A program made the translations under genes and the position numbers. A stretch of DNA of 64,000 nt from JAWMQL01 sp033283165 (lineage in GTDB: Bacteria; Pseudomonadota; Gammaproteobacteria; Pseudomonadales; Halieaceae), in NCBI GenBank assembly GCA_033283165.1, contig JAWMQL010000007.1:62001-126000 (forward strand). Direction: 5' to 3'. The notes under the pieces were generated by a model. It saw only the letters and a program-made list of their open reading frames with translations. It was not told the DNA's origin and did not search any database. Positions 56,788 through 64,000 of this stretch are shown here, piece after piece. Numbering within the stretch: position 1 is the first letter of the stretch; each line of letters begins with the position of its first letter.

Positions 56788-57612
56788 ATGGCGAAACTCG
56801 ACTCCTCCACTACCAGCAAAGCACCCCTGGGGCGCATCGGTCACAAGGTACAGTCCCGGTTCCGGCGCCTGATCAAGCAACGACAACTGCCCCGGGACCA
56901 GTACGACGCGCTCAGCGCGCTCAAGTGCCGGGTCTGGTACAACCAGTATGGCGGCTACTGCCTGCCGGAAGACTCCCTGCACCGACCGGTGGCGCGGGCC
57001 ATCATGCTGGCGGGCGTGTACGAGCCCCTCACCATCGAGTTCATGCGAGCGCACTGCGGCGACGGCGACATCGTGCACGCGGGAATGTTCTTCGGCGACT
57101 TCCTGCCCGGCCTCAGCGAGGCCCTGGCGCCGGGAGCCACCGTGTGGGGCTTCGAGCCCAACCCCGACAACCACCGCTGCGCCCAGATCACGGCGCTGAT
57201 CAACCGCTTGGAAAACGCGGTGCTGGTGCACGCCGGCCTGGGGGACAGCGCCGGCAAACTGCCACTGCGGGTCAGGAAACCCGAAGGCAGGAACCTGGGC
57301 GGTGGCAGTCATTTCGTCGAAGAGTCCGAGTACCACCCGGACACGGACGAGTGGATCGAGATCGCGACGATCGACGGCAGCGTCGGCGATGCGCGGCCGG
57401 TGTCCATTATCCAGCTGGACGTGGAAGGCCACGAGGAGACGGCACTGGCCGGTGCCCTGGCCACGATCCAGCGCTGCCGGCCCATCCTGATCCTGGAAAC
57501 ACGCCCCGGACAGGATCTGGCAGGCAGCCCCTGGTTCCGGGACCACATTCTCGCGCTGGGGTACCGCCAGACCGGCACCCTGCACCGTAACCTGGTGTTC
57601 CAGATCGGCTGA
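56788..57612 (+). CDS. FkbM family SAM-dependent methyltransferase
   Basis: 274 residues. The Rossmann-type core begins with GDGDIVHAGMFFGDFLPGLS (SAM-site region), GATVWGFEPNPDNHRCAQIT (acidic ribose-binding strand) and the family motif SIIQLDVEGHEETALAGALA. FkbM-type enzymes O-methylate sugars, polyketides or other small molecules; the substrate here is unknown. It stands alone between the divergent DUF4136 gene and the RHS gene, 137 bases upstream of the latter. Confidence 0.9.
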   Translation: MAKLDSSTTSKAPLGRIGHKVQSRFRRLIKQRQLPRDQYDALSALKCRVWYNQYGGYCLPEDSLHRPVARAIMLAGVYEPLTIEFMRAHCGDGDIVHAGMFFGDFLPGLSEALAPGATVWGFEPNPDNHRCAQITALINRLENAVLVHAGLGDSAGKLPLRVRKPEGRNLGGGSHFVEESEYHPDTDEWIEIATIDGSVGDARPVSIIQLDVEGHEETALAGALATIQRCRPILILETRPGQDLAGSPWFRDHILALGYRQTGTLHRNLVFQIG

Positions 57613-57749
57613 CCCACCCCCGTTGCCGGCCAGCCGGCCCATCAACCTGAGCCACATTCGGCCTGAAGCGGCCATTCGACGGCAAACCTCCAATTCCTGT
57701 GTCACCCTGCGGGTAACCACCAGGTTCCACTGCGTCAGGGAGGATGCTC

Positions 57750-60700
57750 ATGAACTGGTTGCGCCCCGCCGCGCTCTGCGCGCTGTGTCTTGTCTCGATG
57801 TTCCAGCCACCTGCGTCCGCGCAACTGCCCACCGTGGAGTTTTACGGCGGGGTCGAGCATTCGGAACAGTTTCCGGACGGATCCTCCAGTTCTATTGCCG
57901 ATAACGGCGGCATCACCTACCTGCACTACGAGGCGGTGTCCCAGGAGGTCGGCATTCGACCGGGCATCAACGACGGCGACGAGGTGCGCTTCAACTGGAT
58001 CAAGCCGACCCGCACCGAGTCCATCGGGCTGATCTGGGATGGCCCCGGCCATTGCTGGCAGGAGGTCGGCTACCCCGACCAGGATTGCTGGGACCTGCCC
58101 CTGCTGCGCATGACGGTATACAGCTGGATCGACCAGGCCGGCGACTGGGTATTTGAAACCCGGGTCAACAACCAGCAGATACACAGCGAGAGTTTTCGCG
58201 TGGTGGGCTACACGCTGGTCCAGCTGGGCGCCGGCAGCCGGCAGGGCCCTGCCGATTCCACCCTGGCGGAGCCCCTCGAAGTCCAGCTGCTGGAGTACGA
58301 CGGGGAAACCCCGGTCGCCGGGGAGTACGTGCGCTTTACTATCGATGGTGGCAGCCCGGGGGACGGCTTCGGTCTCAGCGCGAGCTACAACGACCCCCCA
58401 TCGGGTACGGCCACCTCGAGCCTGGCCGCGCTGTCCGACGCCCAGGGCATCGCCCGGGTGTGGGTGGAACTGGGCGATTCCAGCGCCAGCTTCAGTGTCA
58501 CCGCCAGCAGCTCCAAGGCCCCCGGTTACACCCCGTCGTTCAGTATTTCCGCCATCGCGCCGGAACCCGTGGACCAGTCGATCAACGGACTGGACGAGGA
58601 TAAAAACCTCGGCCGCATACCCGCCGGCCAGTGCGTGGGCAACCCGATCAACGTGATCAGCGGCAACAAATTCCAGCGCGAGACCGACCTGCGTGGTGCC
58701 AGCCCGGTGCCGCTCGAATTCAGCCGTTATTATAACTCCCGGGACGATCGGGCGGGCCCGCTGGGGTTCGGCTGGCGGCATCACTTCCAGCGCAGCATCA
58801 GCCTGGTGAAAGAGGGTAAGGGCAAAACCGCCAGCAGCTACGCCCTGCTGAACCGCGAGGACGGCAGGCGACTGCGTTTTCAACAGGTGGGTGACAACTG
58901 GGTCGGCGACGCGGATATTCACTGGGCCCTGTTGAGGACCAAACGGGGCTGGGAACTGCGGCTGGACGACGACAGTGTGGAGCGCTACGACCGGGGTGGA
59001 AGCCTGCTGTCGATAACTGCCCGCAACGGTGCCAGTCAGCAGCTCAGCTACTCCCGGGGCCGACTGGACCAGGTCACCTCGGACAGTGGTGAGCGGTTGC
59101 AGTTCACCTACACCAGTGACGGTCTGCTGCAGTTCTGGGACTACCAGGCCTATGACAACGCGCCACCCCGGCGCTGGGTCGCGAGCTACCAGCAACGGCA
59201 AACCAGCGCCGGCGACACGCTGCAACTGCTGGCCGCGGTAATGGCGCCCGATGCCCGCCAGCGCCACTACCTGTACCAGGACAACGACTACCCCGGCGCC
59301 CTGACTGGCATCTCCGATGAAGTGGGACGCAGGCAGGCCACCTGGACCTATGACGGTGACGGCTTCGCCCGGCGCAGCTACCACGGCAGCGGCGCGGGCT
59401 ACCGGGAAATCGACTATGGTCCGGACGGCCAGCGCACGATACTGGACAGTGCCGGCAACCAGACCGGGGTACTGGCGCAGGCGTCCCTGGGCCAGGGACT
59501 CTTGAGTCAGAGCCACGGGCCGCTGTGCGACACCGGCGCTCGCAGCGAGCGCGGTCGCACGGTTGACCCGCTCAACAACAGCCTGCTGGCAGAGGTAGCG
59601 GACGGTGTCACCACGGCGTTTGGCGACTACGACAGCCGCGGCAACCCGGGATACCGGATCGAGGCCGCTGGCAGCGCCGTCGAACGGCGCACCGAGTTCG
59701 AGTACGACCCGCGCTTTGCCAATCTGGTGACCCGGTGGGTGGAACCCTCCGTGCTACCCGGACAGCACCGGGTGACCCTGCGAACCTACGATGATCGCGG
59801 CACACTCCTGAGCCACAGCGTGGAGGGATACGCTCCCGATGGAACCGCGGTTACAGCCACGACCCGCTACACCTGGGACGGGCCTTTCGGGCAGCTGACC
59901 AGCGTGGATGGCCCCCGCATCGACCTGGACGACAGCACCCACCTGTCCTACTACCCGGTGGACCCTGCGCTGGGTGCCAACAGCGGCATGTTGCGCCGGG
60001 TGACCGGGCCGGGGAATGTGGTCGAACGGGACGAGATCCAGTACAACGCGCTGCGCCGGGTGGCCTCCGAGCAGCGGCCCAACGGCCTGTCACTCAGCTA
60101 CGAGTGGGACCTGCAGAGCGATCGCCTGCTGTCGCTCAGCGAACGCGCTGGTGGGATTGAGCGCAGTTACCGCTGGTCCTACACTGCTGCCGGCGAGGTG
60201 GCGAGCCTGACCACCCCCGACGGGAACACCCTGTTCTACGAATACGACGACGCGGCTCGACTGGTGGCCCTGCGGGACAGCGGGGGCAACCGCATCGACT
60301 TCCAGCTCGACGCCGAGGGGAACGTTTCCGCGGAAACCTACACCGGTGCCAGTGGCGAACTGGTCAGCCGGATTGAACGCAGTTTCGACGCCTACCATCA
60401 CCTGGACCGCATCACCAGCGGCGGTGCCAGCCACGATCACGACGCCCATCCCGATGGCAGGCTGGCTCGCGCGACCGACGGCAACGGGGTGGAAACGCTT
60501 TACGACTATGACGAGCTACGGCGACTGGTGACCCGGGTCGCCGACGCCACAGGCTCCGACCCCGCAACCGCGGACGCGTCTACCCGGTACCAGTTTGACC
60601 TTGGGGACGAGCCGGTTGCGGTTACCGCACCCAACGGTGCGACGACCGCTTTTCAATACGACGATCTGGGCCAGGTCGTACTCGAGAACAGTCCCGACCG

Positions 60701-62360
60701 TGGGGTACTCACCTACACCCGGGACGGTGCGGGCAATGCACTGCAGGTCACGGATGCGAGTGGCGGATCGACCCGGCGCAGCTTCGATGCGCGCGATCGA
60801 TTGATAGCGGAAGATCTTGCCGGCACAGCCTTTGACAGCCTGTATCAATATGACGGCTGCCACAACGGGCTCCGCCGGCTGTGCCAGGCCCGTCGAGGCG
60901 ACGTGGTGCTCGATTACCAGTACAACGGTTTCGGGGAGATCACCTCGATCAGCCAAACCGTCAACGGCACCAGTTCAGAGTTGGATTTCAGCTATATCGG
61001 GGGCCATCTGGGGGAAATTACCTATCCCAACGGTGCGATCCTGACCTATCACTACGACAGCGCCGGATTGGTATCCGGGGTGGACCTGGCCCAGGGAGGT
61101 GCAAGCCGTGTAGTGGCCAGTGGGATACGGTACGCCCCCTTAGGCCCATTGCAGGCACTGGAGTTCGGCAACGGCGGCCGGCGCAACATCGGATTCGACC
61201 AGGCCTACCGCATCAGTTCCATCGACGACCCGGCTTACACCGTGCAATTGAGCTACGACGGGGCCAGCAATATCGCGCGCGTCGAGAGCAGCACGGGCAC
61301 CCGGCTGGCTGGCTATGACGCCCTGGACCGCCTGACCGCGGCGACAAACATGGCCGGTGACCACGCCTATCGCTACGACCTCAACGGCAATCGACTGTAC
61401 TCGTCCGCCGACGGGATCGAGACCCGCTACGAGTACGAGCCCTACAGCAACCGGTTGGCCGTCACGGGAGCCACCCCGGTGTCTCTGGATGCCAGGGGTA
61501 ATACCCTGTCATTGAGAGGCCAGTCGCTGGAGTACAGCCCGGACAATCGGCTCACCGAGGTCACCGGCGTGGCCAGCTATCGCCACAACGCCCTGGGCCA
61601 GCGGGTGGAGAAAAGTACGGCAGATGGCAGCGTGTACTTCATTTACGGTCCCCAGGGGCACCTGTTGGGTGAACTGGACAGCACCGGGCAGGTGGATCGG
61701 CTGTACATCTACCTCGAGGGACAACCCCTCGCGACCGTCGATTACCGGGACAACCCTGCGGGAGACCTGTACTTTGTCCATAACGATCACCTGGGCACCC
61801 CGCAAGCCATGACCGACGAGACAGGCAGAGTGGTCTGGCGAGCCGGATACCGACCCTTTGGCCTGGCAGATGTAGACGAGGACCCCGACAGCGACGGGCA
61901 ACCGGTTTCGCTAAACCTGCGATTTCCCGGACAATACTTTGACGCCGAGACAGGTCTCCATTACAACTATTTCAGAGACTATGATCCTCAGAGTGGGAGA
62001 TATGTGCAGAGTGATCCCATCGGGTTGGGTGGTGGACTGAATACTTATAGTTATGTGGATTCCAATCCTTGGAAATACTCCGATCGTTTGGGCCTGCGAA
62101 GAGTTGGCCAGCCTAGGGTTCCCGACAATAAGGGACCGGAAAGTGTTAGCTGTCTCCAGCGGTGCCAAGGTGACGTTATCGCTCAAAGCCTGATAACTGA
62201 CGTTGCGATATTTTTCTTTCCTCAAGCAAAGATTGGCCAGCTCTTGTTTAAAGCCGGCGCTGGTGCATCAGCAGTTGGCTCTACCGCCTACTCATTAGCA
62301 AGCTGTGTACTGAAATGTGATGGTGAAGACGATCAGGATTTGTGCGGTACTGAACAATGA
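57750..62360 (+). CDS. secreted RHS-repeat protein with variable C-terminal tip
   Basis: The start ATG 57750 has AGGGAGG at 6 bases (another ATG at 57744 is too close to that site). The product has 1536 residues with a signal peptide (MNWLRPAALCALCLVSMFQP), an Ig-like region at about 170-270, a DUF6531-type start (NPINVISGNKFQRETDLRGA), many YD repeats (YEYDDAARLVALRDSGGNRI and similar) and the RHS core end (HNDHLGTPQAMTDETGRVVW ... GRYVQSDPIGLGGGLNTYSY). After DPIGL about 100 residues differ in character and are AT-rich in DNA, with hydrophobic stretches (VAIFFFPQAKIGQLLFKAGA) and Cys pairs. This looks like an exchangeable polymorphic-toxin-type tip. Confidence 0.92.
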   Translation: MNWLRPAALCALCLVSMFQPPASAQLPTVEFYGGVEHSEQFPDGSSSSIADNGGITYLHYEAVSQEVGIRPGINDGDEVRFNWIKPTRTESIGLIWDGPGHCWQEVGYPDQDCWDLPLLRMTVYSWIDQAGDWVFETRVNNQQIHSESFRVVGYTLVQLGAGSRQGPADSTLAEPLEVQLLEYDGETPVAGEYVRFTIDGGSPGDGFGLSASYNDPPSGTATSSLAALSDAQGIARVWVELGDSSASFSVTASSSKAPGYTPSFSISAIAPEPVDQSINGLDEDKNLGRIPAGQCVGNPINVISGNKFQRETDLRGASPVPLEFSRYYNSRDDRAGPLGFGWRHHFQRSISLVKEGKGKTASSYALLNREDGRRLRFQQVGDNWVGDADIHWALLRTKRGWELRLDDDSVERYDRGGSLLSITARNGASQQLSYSRGRLDQVTSDSGERLQFTYTSDGLLQFWDYQAYDNAPPRRWVASYQQRQTSAGDTLQLLAAVMAPDARQRHYLYQDNDYPGALTGISDEVGRRQATWTYDGDGFARRSYHGSGAGYREIDYGPDGQRTILDSAGNQTGVLAQASLGQGLLSQSHGPLCDTGARSERGRTVDPLNNSLLAEVADGVTTAFGDYDSRGNPGYRIEAAGSAVERRTEFEYDPRFANLVTRWVEPSVLPGQHRVTLRTYDDRGTLLSHSVEGYAPDGTAVTATTRYTWDGPFGQLTSVDGPRIDLDDSTHLSYYPVDPALGANSGMLRRVTGPGNVVERDEIQYNALRRVASEQRPNGLSLSYEWDLQSDRLLSLSERAGGIERSYRWSYTAAGEVASLTTPDGNTLFYEYDDAARLVALRDSGGNRIDFQLDAEGNVSAETYTGASGELVSRIERSFDAYHHLDRITSGGASHDHDAHPDGRLARATDGNGVETLYDYDELRRLVTRVADATGSDPATADASTRYQFDLGDEPVAVTAPNGATTAFQYDDLGQVVLENSPDRGVLTYTRDGAGNALQVTDASGGSTRRSFDARDRLIAEDLAGTAFDSLYQYDGCHNGLRRLCQARRGDVVLDYQYNGFGEITSISQTVNGTSSELDFSYIGGHLGEITYPNGAILTYHYDSAGLVSGVDLAQGGASRVVASGIRYAPLGPLQALEFGNGGRRNIGFDQAYRISSIDDPAYTVQLSYDGASNIARVESSTGTRLAGYDALDRLTAATNMAGDHAYRYDLNGNRLYSSADGIETRYEYEPYSNRLAVTGATPVSLDARGNTLSLRGQSLEYSPDNRLTEVTGVASYRHNALGQRVEKSTADGSVYFIYGPQGHLLGELDSTGQVDRLYIYLEGQPLATVDYRDNPAGDLYFVHNDHLGTPQAMTDETGRVVWRAGYRPFGLADVDEDPDSDGQPVSLNLRFPGQYFDAETGLHYNYFRDYDPQSGRYVQSDPIGLGGGLNTYSYVDSNPWKYSDRLGLRRVGQPRVPDNKGPESVSCLQRCQGDVIAQSLITDVAIFFFPQAKIGQLLFKAGAGASAVGSTAYSLASCVLKCDGEDDQDLCGTEQ

Positions 62361-62623
62361 TCTATGTATTTAACTTTGCGCTCTTTTTCTTCGTAACCGG
62401 ATGTTTCGTACTATGGTTTGGTAGTAACAACAACATTCGAAACAAGATGGGTGAGAATGCCTTTCTAGTTCTGTCGCTGGGAATTATTGTTGCTGCAAGC
62501 TCGTATTTGACCTATTGCATCGTGAGCGGTGAACTCCATCTGTTAAAGCTTCCAGCTTTTGTATGCGGATTAGGGTTGGCGATTTTCATTATTCACTTTA
62601 GAAGTAAAGCTGAACGGAGTTGA
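62357..62623 (+). CDS. small membrane protein, candidate partner or immunity protein of the RHS tip
   Basis: 88 residues with three predicted membrane helices (FNFALFFFVTGCFVLWFG, NAFLVLSLGIIVAASSYLTY, LKLPAFVCGLGLAIFIIHF). Its ATG overlaps the RHS stop by 4 bases, so translation is coupled. Base composition is much richer in A/T than the rest of the window, like the RHS tip, which suggests that the two arrived together. No family was recognised; the immunity role is inferred from position. Confidence 0.7.
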   Translation: MIYVFNFALFFFVTGCFVLWFGSNNNIRNKMGENAFLVLSLGIIVAASSYLTYCIVSGELHLLKLPAFVCGLGLAIFIIHFRSKAERS

Positions 62624-62656
62624 GTCCTGCTGGATTTTAGATAACACAAAAGGGCA

Positions 62657-62686
62657 GGAAGCTCCGCAGGGCTTTCTTTATATTTT
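62657..62686 (+). terminator. intrinsic terminator after the RHS pair
   Basis: GGAAGCTC, loop CGCA, GGGCTTTC (8-bp stem with two G-U pairs) followed by TTTATATTTT, 34 bases after the small membrane gene. Confidence 0.6.
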
Positions 62687-62865
62687 CAAATCTAAGTTTA
62701 GTAATATTTGCTGCCATACTCATTCTTCGCGAGTCCGTTCAATAACCTGGGATACTGGCTGTGTATACCGCCCTGGGGAGGTATTCGAACCCTATTGTGC
62801 CCCCCTCTAAGAGTCAGTATGCTCGGCCCTCTCTACTATGTAATGTGTCGCTCAATTTTTGATCA

Positions 62866-63621
62866 ATGACATACTGTCTCGCCATCAAACTGGATGAGGG
62901 CCTGGTGTTCTGCTCCGACTCCCGGACGAACGCCGGCCCCGACCGGGTGAGTACCTACAGCAAAATGCACCGGTTTTCGGTGCCCTACGACCGCTCGCTG
63001 GTACTCCTGACCGCTGGCAACCTGGCCACCACCCAGGCTGTGGTCACCCATATCCAGCGCGACCTGGAAGAAATGGACGAAGACAGTTTCAACATCCTGA
63101 AGGCACGCTATGTCGAGCAAGTCGCGGACTACGTGGGCGAGATCAGCCTGAAGGAGCAGTCCAAGCATAGCGACGAGGGCGGTCCCAACGCGGGCTTCAA
63201 CGCCACGGCGACCTTCATCGTTGGAGGACAGATCAAGGGGCAGCCACCGGAACTCTACCTCGTCTATCCGGAGGGCAACCATATCATTCCCTCGGAAGAG
63301 CACCCCTACCTGCAGATCGGCGAAACCAAGTACGGCAAGCCCATTCTGGACCGCATCGTGCGGTCAGACACCCCGATGGAAACCGCTATCCGCTGCGCGT
63401 TGGTATCGGTCGACTCCACCATGCGCTCCAACGCGACGGTGGGACCGCCCGTCGAGTGCCTGTTCTACGCCAAGGACTCCCTGCAGCCGCACGAACGCTA
63501 CTACAAACTGAAAGAAAACCACCCCTACCTGACAAAGTTGCGCAAGAGCTGGGAACAGAATATCCGCGAGGCGTTCGACAAACTGCCCCCTATCAGCGAA
63601 ATCCCCTCAGACGACAAATAA
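62866..63621 (+). CDS. Anbu-type proteasome-like protease
   Basis: 251 residues matching the bacterial ancestral-beta-subunit family: MTYCLAIKLDEGLVFCSDSR with the N-terminal Thr2 nucleophile exposed after Met removal, then TNAGPDRVSTYSKMHRFSVP, LLTAGNLATTQAVVTHIQRD and ATATFIVGGQIKGQPPELYL. Length is normal for the family. It forms self-compartmented Ntn-hydrolase assemblies in studied cases. Anbu genes are usually next to alpha-E, ATP-grasp and transglutaminase genes; here the visible neighbour is instead a Peptidase_Mx-type gene that overlaps it tail to tail by 29 bases. The usual partners may lie outside the window. Confidence 0.92.
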   Translation: MTYCLAIKLDEGLVFCSDSRTNAGPDRVSTYSKMHRFSVPYDRSLVLLTAGNLATTQAVVTHIQRDLEEMDEDSFNILKARYVEQVADYVGEISLKEQSKHSDEGGPNAGFNATATFIVGGQIKGQPPELYLVYPEGNHIIPSEEHPYLQIGETKYGKPILDRIVRSDTPMETAIRCALVSVDSTMRSNATVGPPVECLFYAKDSLQPHERYYKLKENHPYLTKLRKSWEQNIREAFDKLPPISEIPSDDK

Positions 63622-64000
63622 CGTCGTCCACAAACTCCAGCTTCCCTTCCACCATGCTGTTGATCACAAACGGGTAGGCATCTCCCCGGCCCACACTGCG
63701 GTTCAACTCGTTGAGGGTAATACTCAGGTCGCGCCACAGCGCGATGCGCTGCCTGATATCCATATCTTCCGGCCAATGCTTGGAGACCCCGTGGGCGGCG
63801 GCGGTTTCCAGGGCATCGTAGATGTGCAGGTAGTGGCCCCAGGTCTCGGCCCAGTCCTCCACCGGGTGCGCGCTGGCATAGGCACTGATATAGAAGTCAC
63901 GCCAACGGTCCGGCGCACCCTCGCTGTAGTGCAGGGCCAGGGCGGCGCTGTAATCCCGGGCCGGGTCACCGAATACCTCCTGGAACCGGCCCTGCAGGTC
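63593..64000 (-). CDS. putative zinc-binding metallopeptidase (Peptidase_Mx type), C-terminal part
   Basis: Only the last 135 codons are in the window. The visible part reads DLQGRFQEVFGDPARDYSAA, then APDRWRDFYISAYASAHPVE and DWAETWGHYLHIYDALETAA, which matches the C-terminal half of the Peptidase_Mx/COG4307 family; the metal-binding HExxH motif should lie upstream, outside the window. The Glu-Asp-Trp-Ala-Glu motif and the HxLH segment are conserved in this group. It ends inside the 3' end of the Anbu gene, convergent. Confidence 0.82.
   Translation of the reverse strand, partial: DLQGRFQEVFGDPARDYSAALALHYSEGAPDRWRDFYISAYASAHPVEDWAETWGHYLHIYDALETAAAHGVSKHWPEDMDIRQRIALWRDLSITLNELNRSVGRGDAYPFVINSMVEGKLEFVDDVICRLRGFR

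Noticed and set aside
56659..57720. Upstream extension of the DUF4136 frame on the minus strand
   Set aside because: It is the antisense of the FkbM gene. The lipoprotein signal and ATG at 56658 give a natural start.
57735..59516. 593-codon minus-strand frame within the RHS gene
   Set aside because: It is the antisense shadow of YD repeats, with no recognisable motif or ribosome binding site.
62763..62830. Segment with TTCGAACCC resembling a tRNA T-loop
   Set aside because: No acceptor, D or anticodon stems could be formed around it.

Overview
The window is high-GC chromosomal DNA of a gammaproteobacterium. The evidence is the conserved block tRNA-Leu / rnr / rlmB / rpsF / rpsR / DUF2232 gene / rplI / dnaB, an MSHA-type pilus locus, a c-di-GMP-I riboswitch, RpoH-type and sigma70-type promoters and CbpA/CbpM. 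A marine lineage near Halieaceae/Cellvibrionales would fit, but this is inference. No phage, insertion sequence or CRISPR array was found.

Region 1 (1-15258, minus strand) is one long transcription unit. In order of transcription it encodes: a cytoplasmic FAD/NAD(P) oxidoreductase fused to two cyclic-nucleotide-binding domains and four [4Fe-4S] motifs; a small b-cytochrome-like membrane protein; an inner-membrane decaheme cytochrome with an FHA-like cytoplasmic domain; a GlcG/HbpS-type lipoprotein; an outer-membrane beta-barrel protein; a decaheme cytochrome fused to LVIVD beta-propeller repeats; a pentaheme cytochrome; a PP2C phosphatase; and an FHA protein cut by the window edge. It reads as a complete electron path from NAD(P)H through the inner membrane and periplasm towards the outer membrane, with phospho-signalling genes built in. 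This is the strongest candidate for an undescribed system.

Region 2 (15516-31589) holds two secreted or outer-membrane proteins of unknown function, a very large transmembrane Ser/Thr kinase divergent from a membrane-anchored SUMF1-domain protein, gdhA, a caspase-fold lipoprotein whose catalytic Cys is replaced by Ser, a thrombospondin-type-3-repeat outer-membrane protein, an alpha/beta-hydrolase lipoprotein and a second transmembrane Ser/Thr kinase. Kinases, phosphatase, FHA modules and shared D-x-T-[VI]-[VI] motifs suggest one phospho-threonine network across regions 1 and 2.

Region 3 (31626-42883) is housekeeping: radA, a triple-DnaT-domain protein and a lambda-P-like putative helicase loader facing dnaB, the ribosomal protein operon, rlmB, rnr, tRNA-Leu(CAG) and an amphi-Trp protein. 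It also carries two families of intergenic palindromes.

Region 4 (42896-53792) is a complete MSHA-type pilus operon headed by a prepilin gene under a c-di-GMP-I riboswitch followed by a possible terminator. The assembly ATPase has an MshEN-like c-di-GMP-binding N-terminus, so the second messenger may act at both RNA and protein level.

Region 5 (54042-64000) has a heat-shock operon (hsp20-cbpA-cbpM) with an RpoH-type promoter and a ROSE-like RNA thermometer, a DUF4136 lipoprotein, an FkbM methyltransferase, a secreted RHS protein with an AT-rich variable tail and a tiny membrane partner, an Anbu-type proteasome-like protease and a partial Peptidase_Mx-type metallopeptidase.
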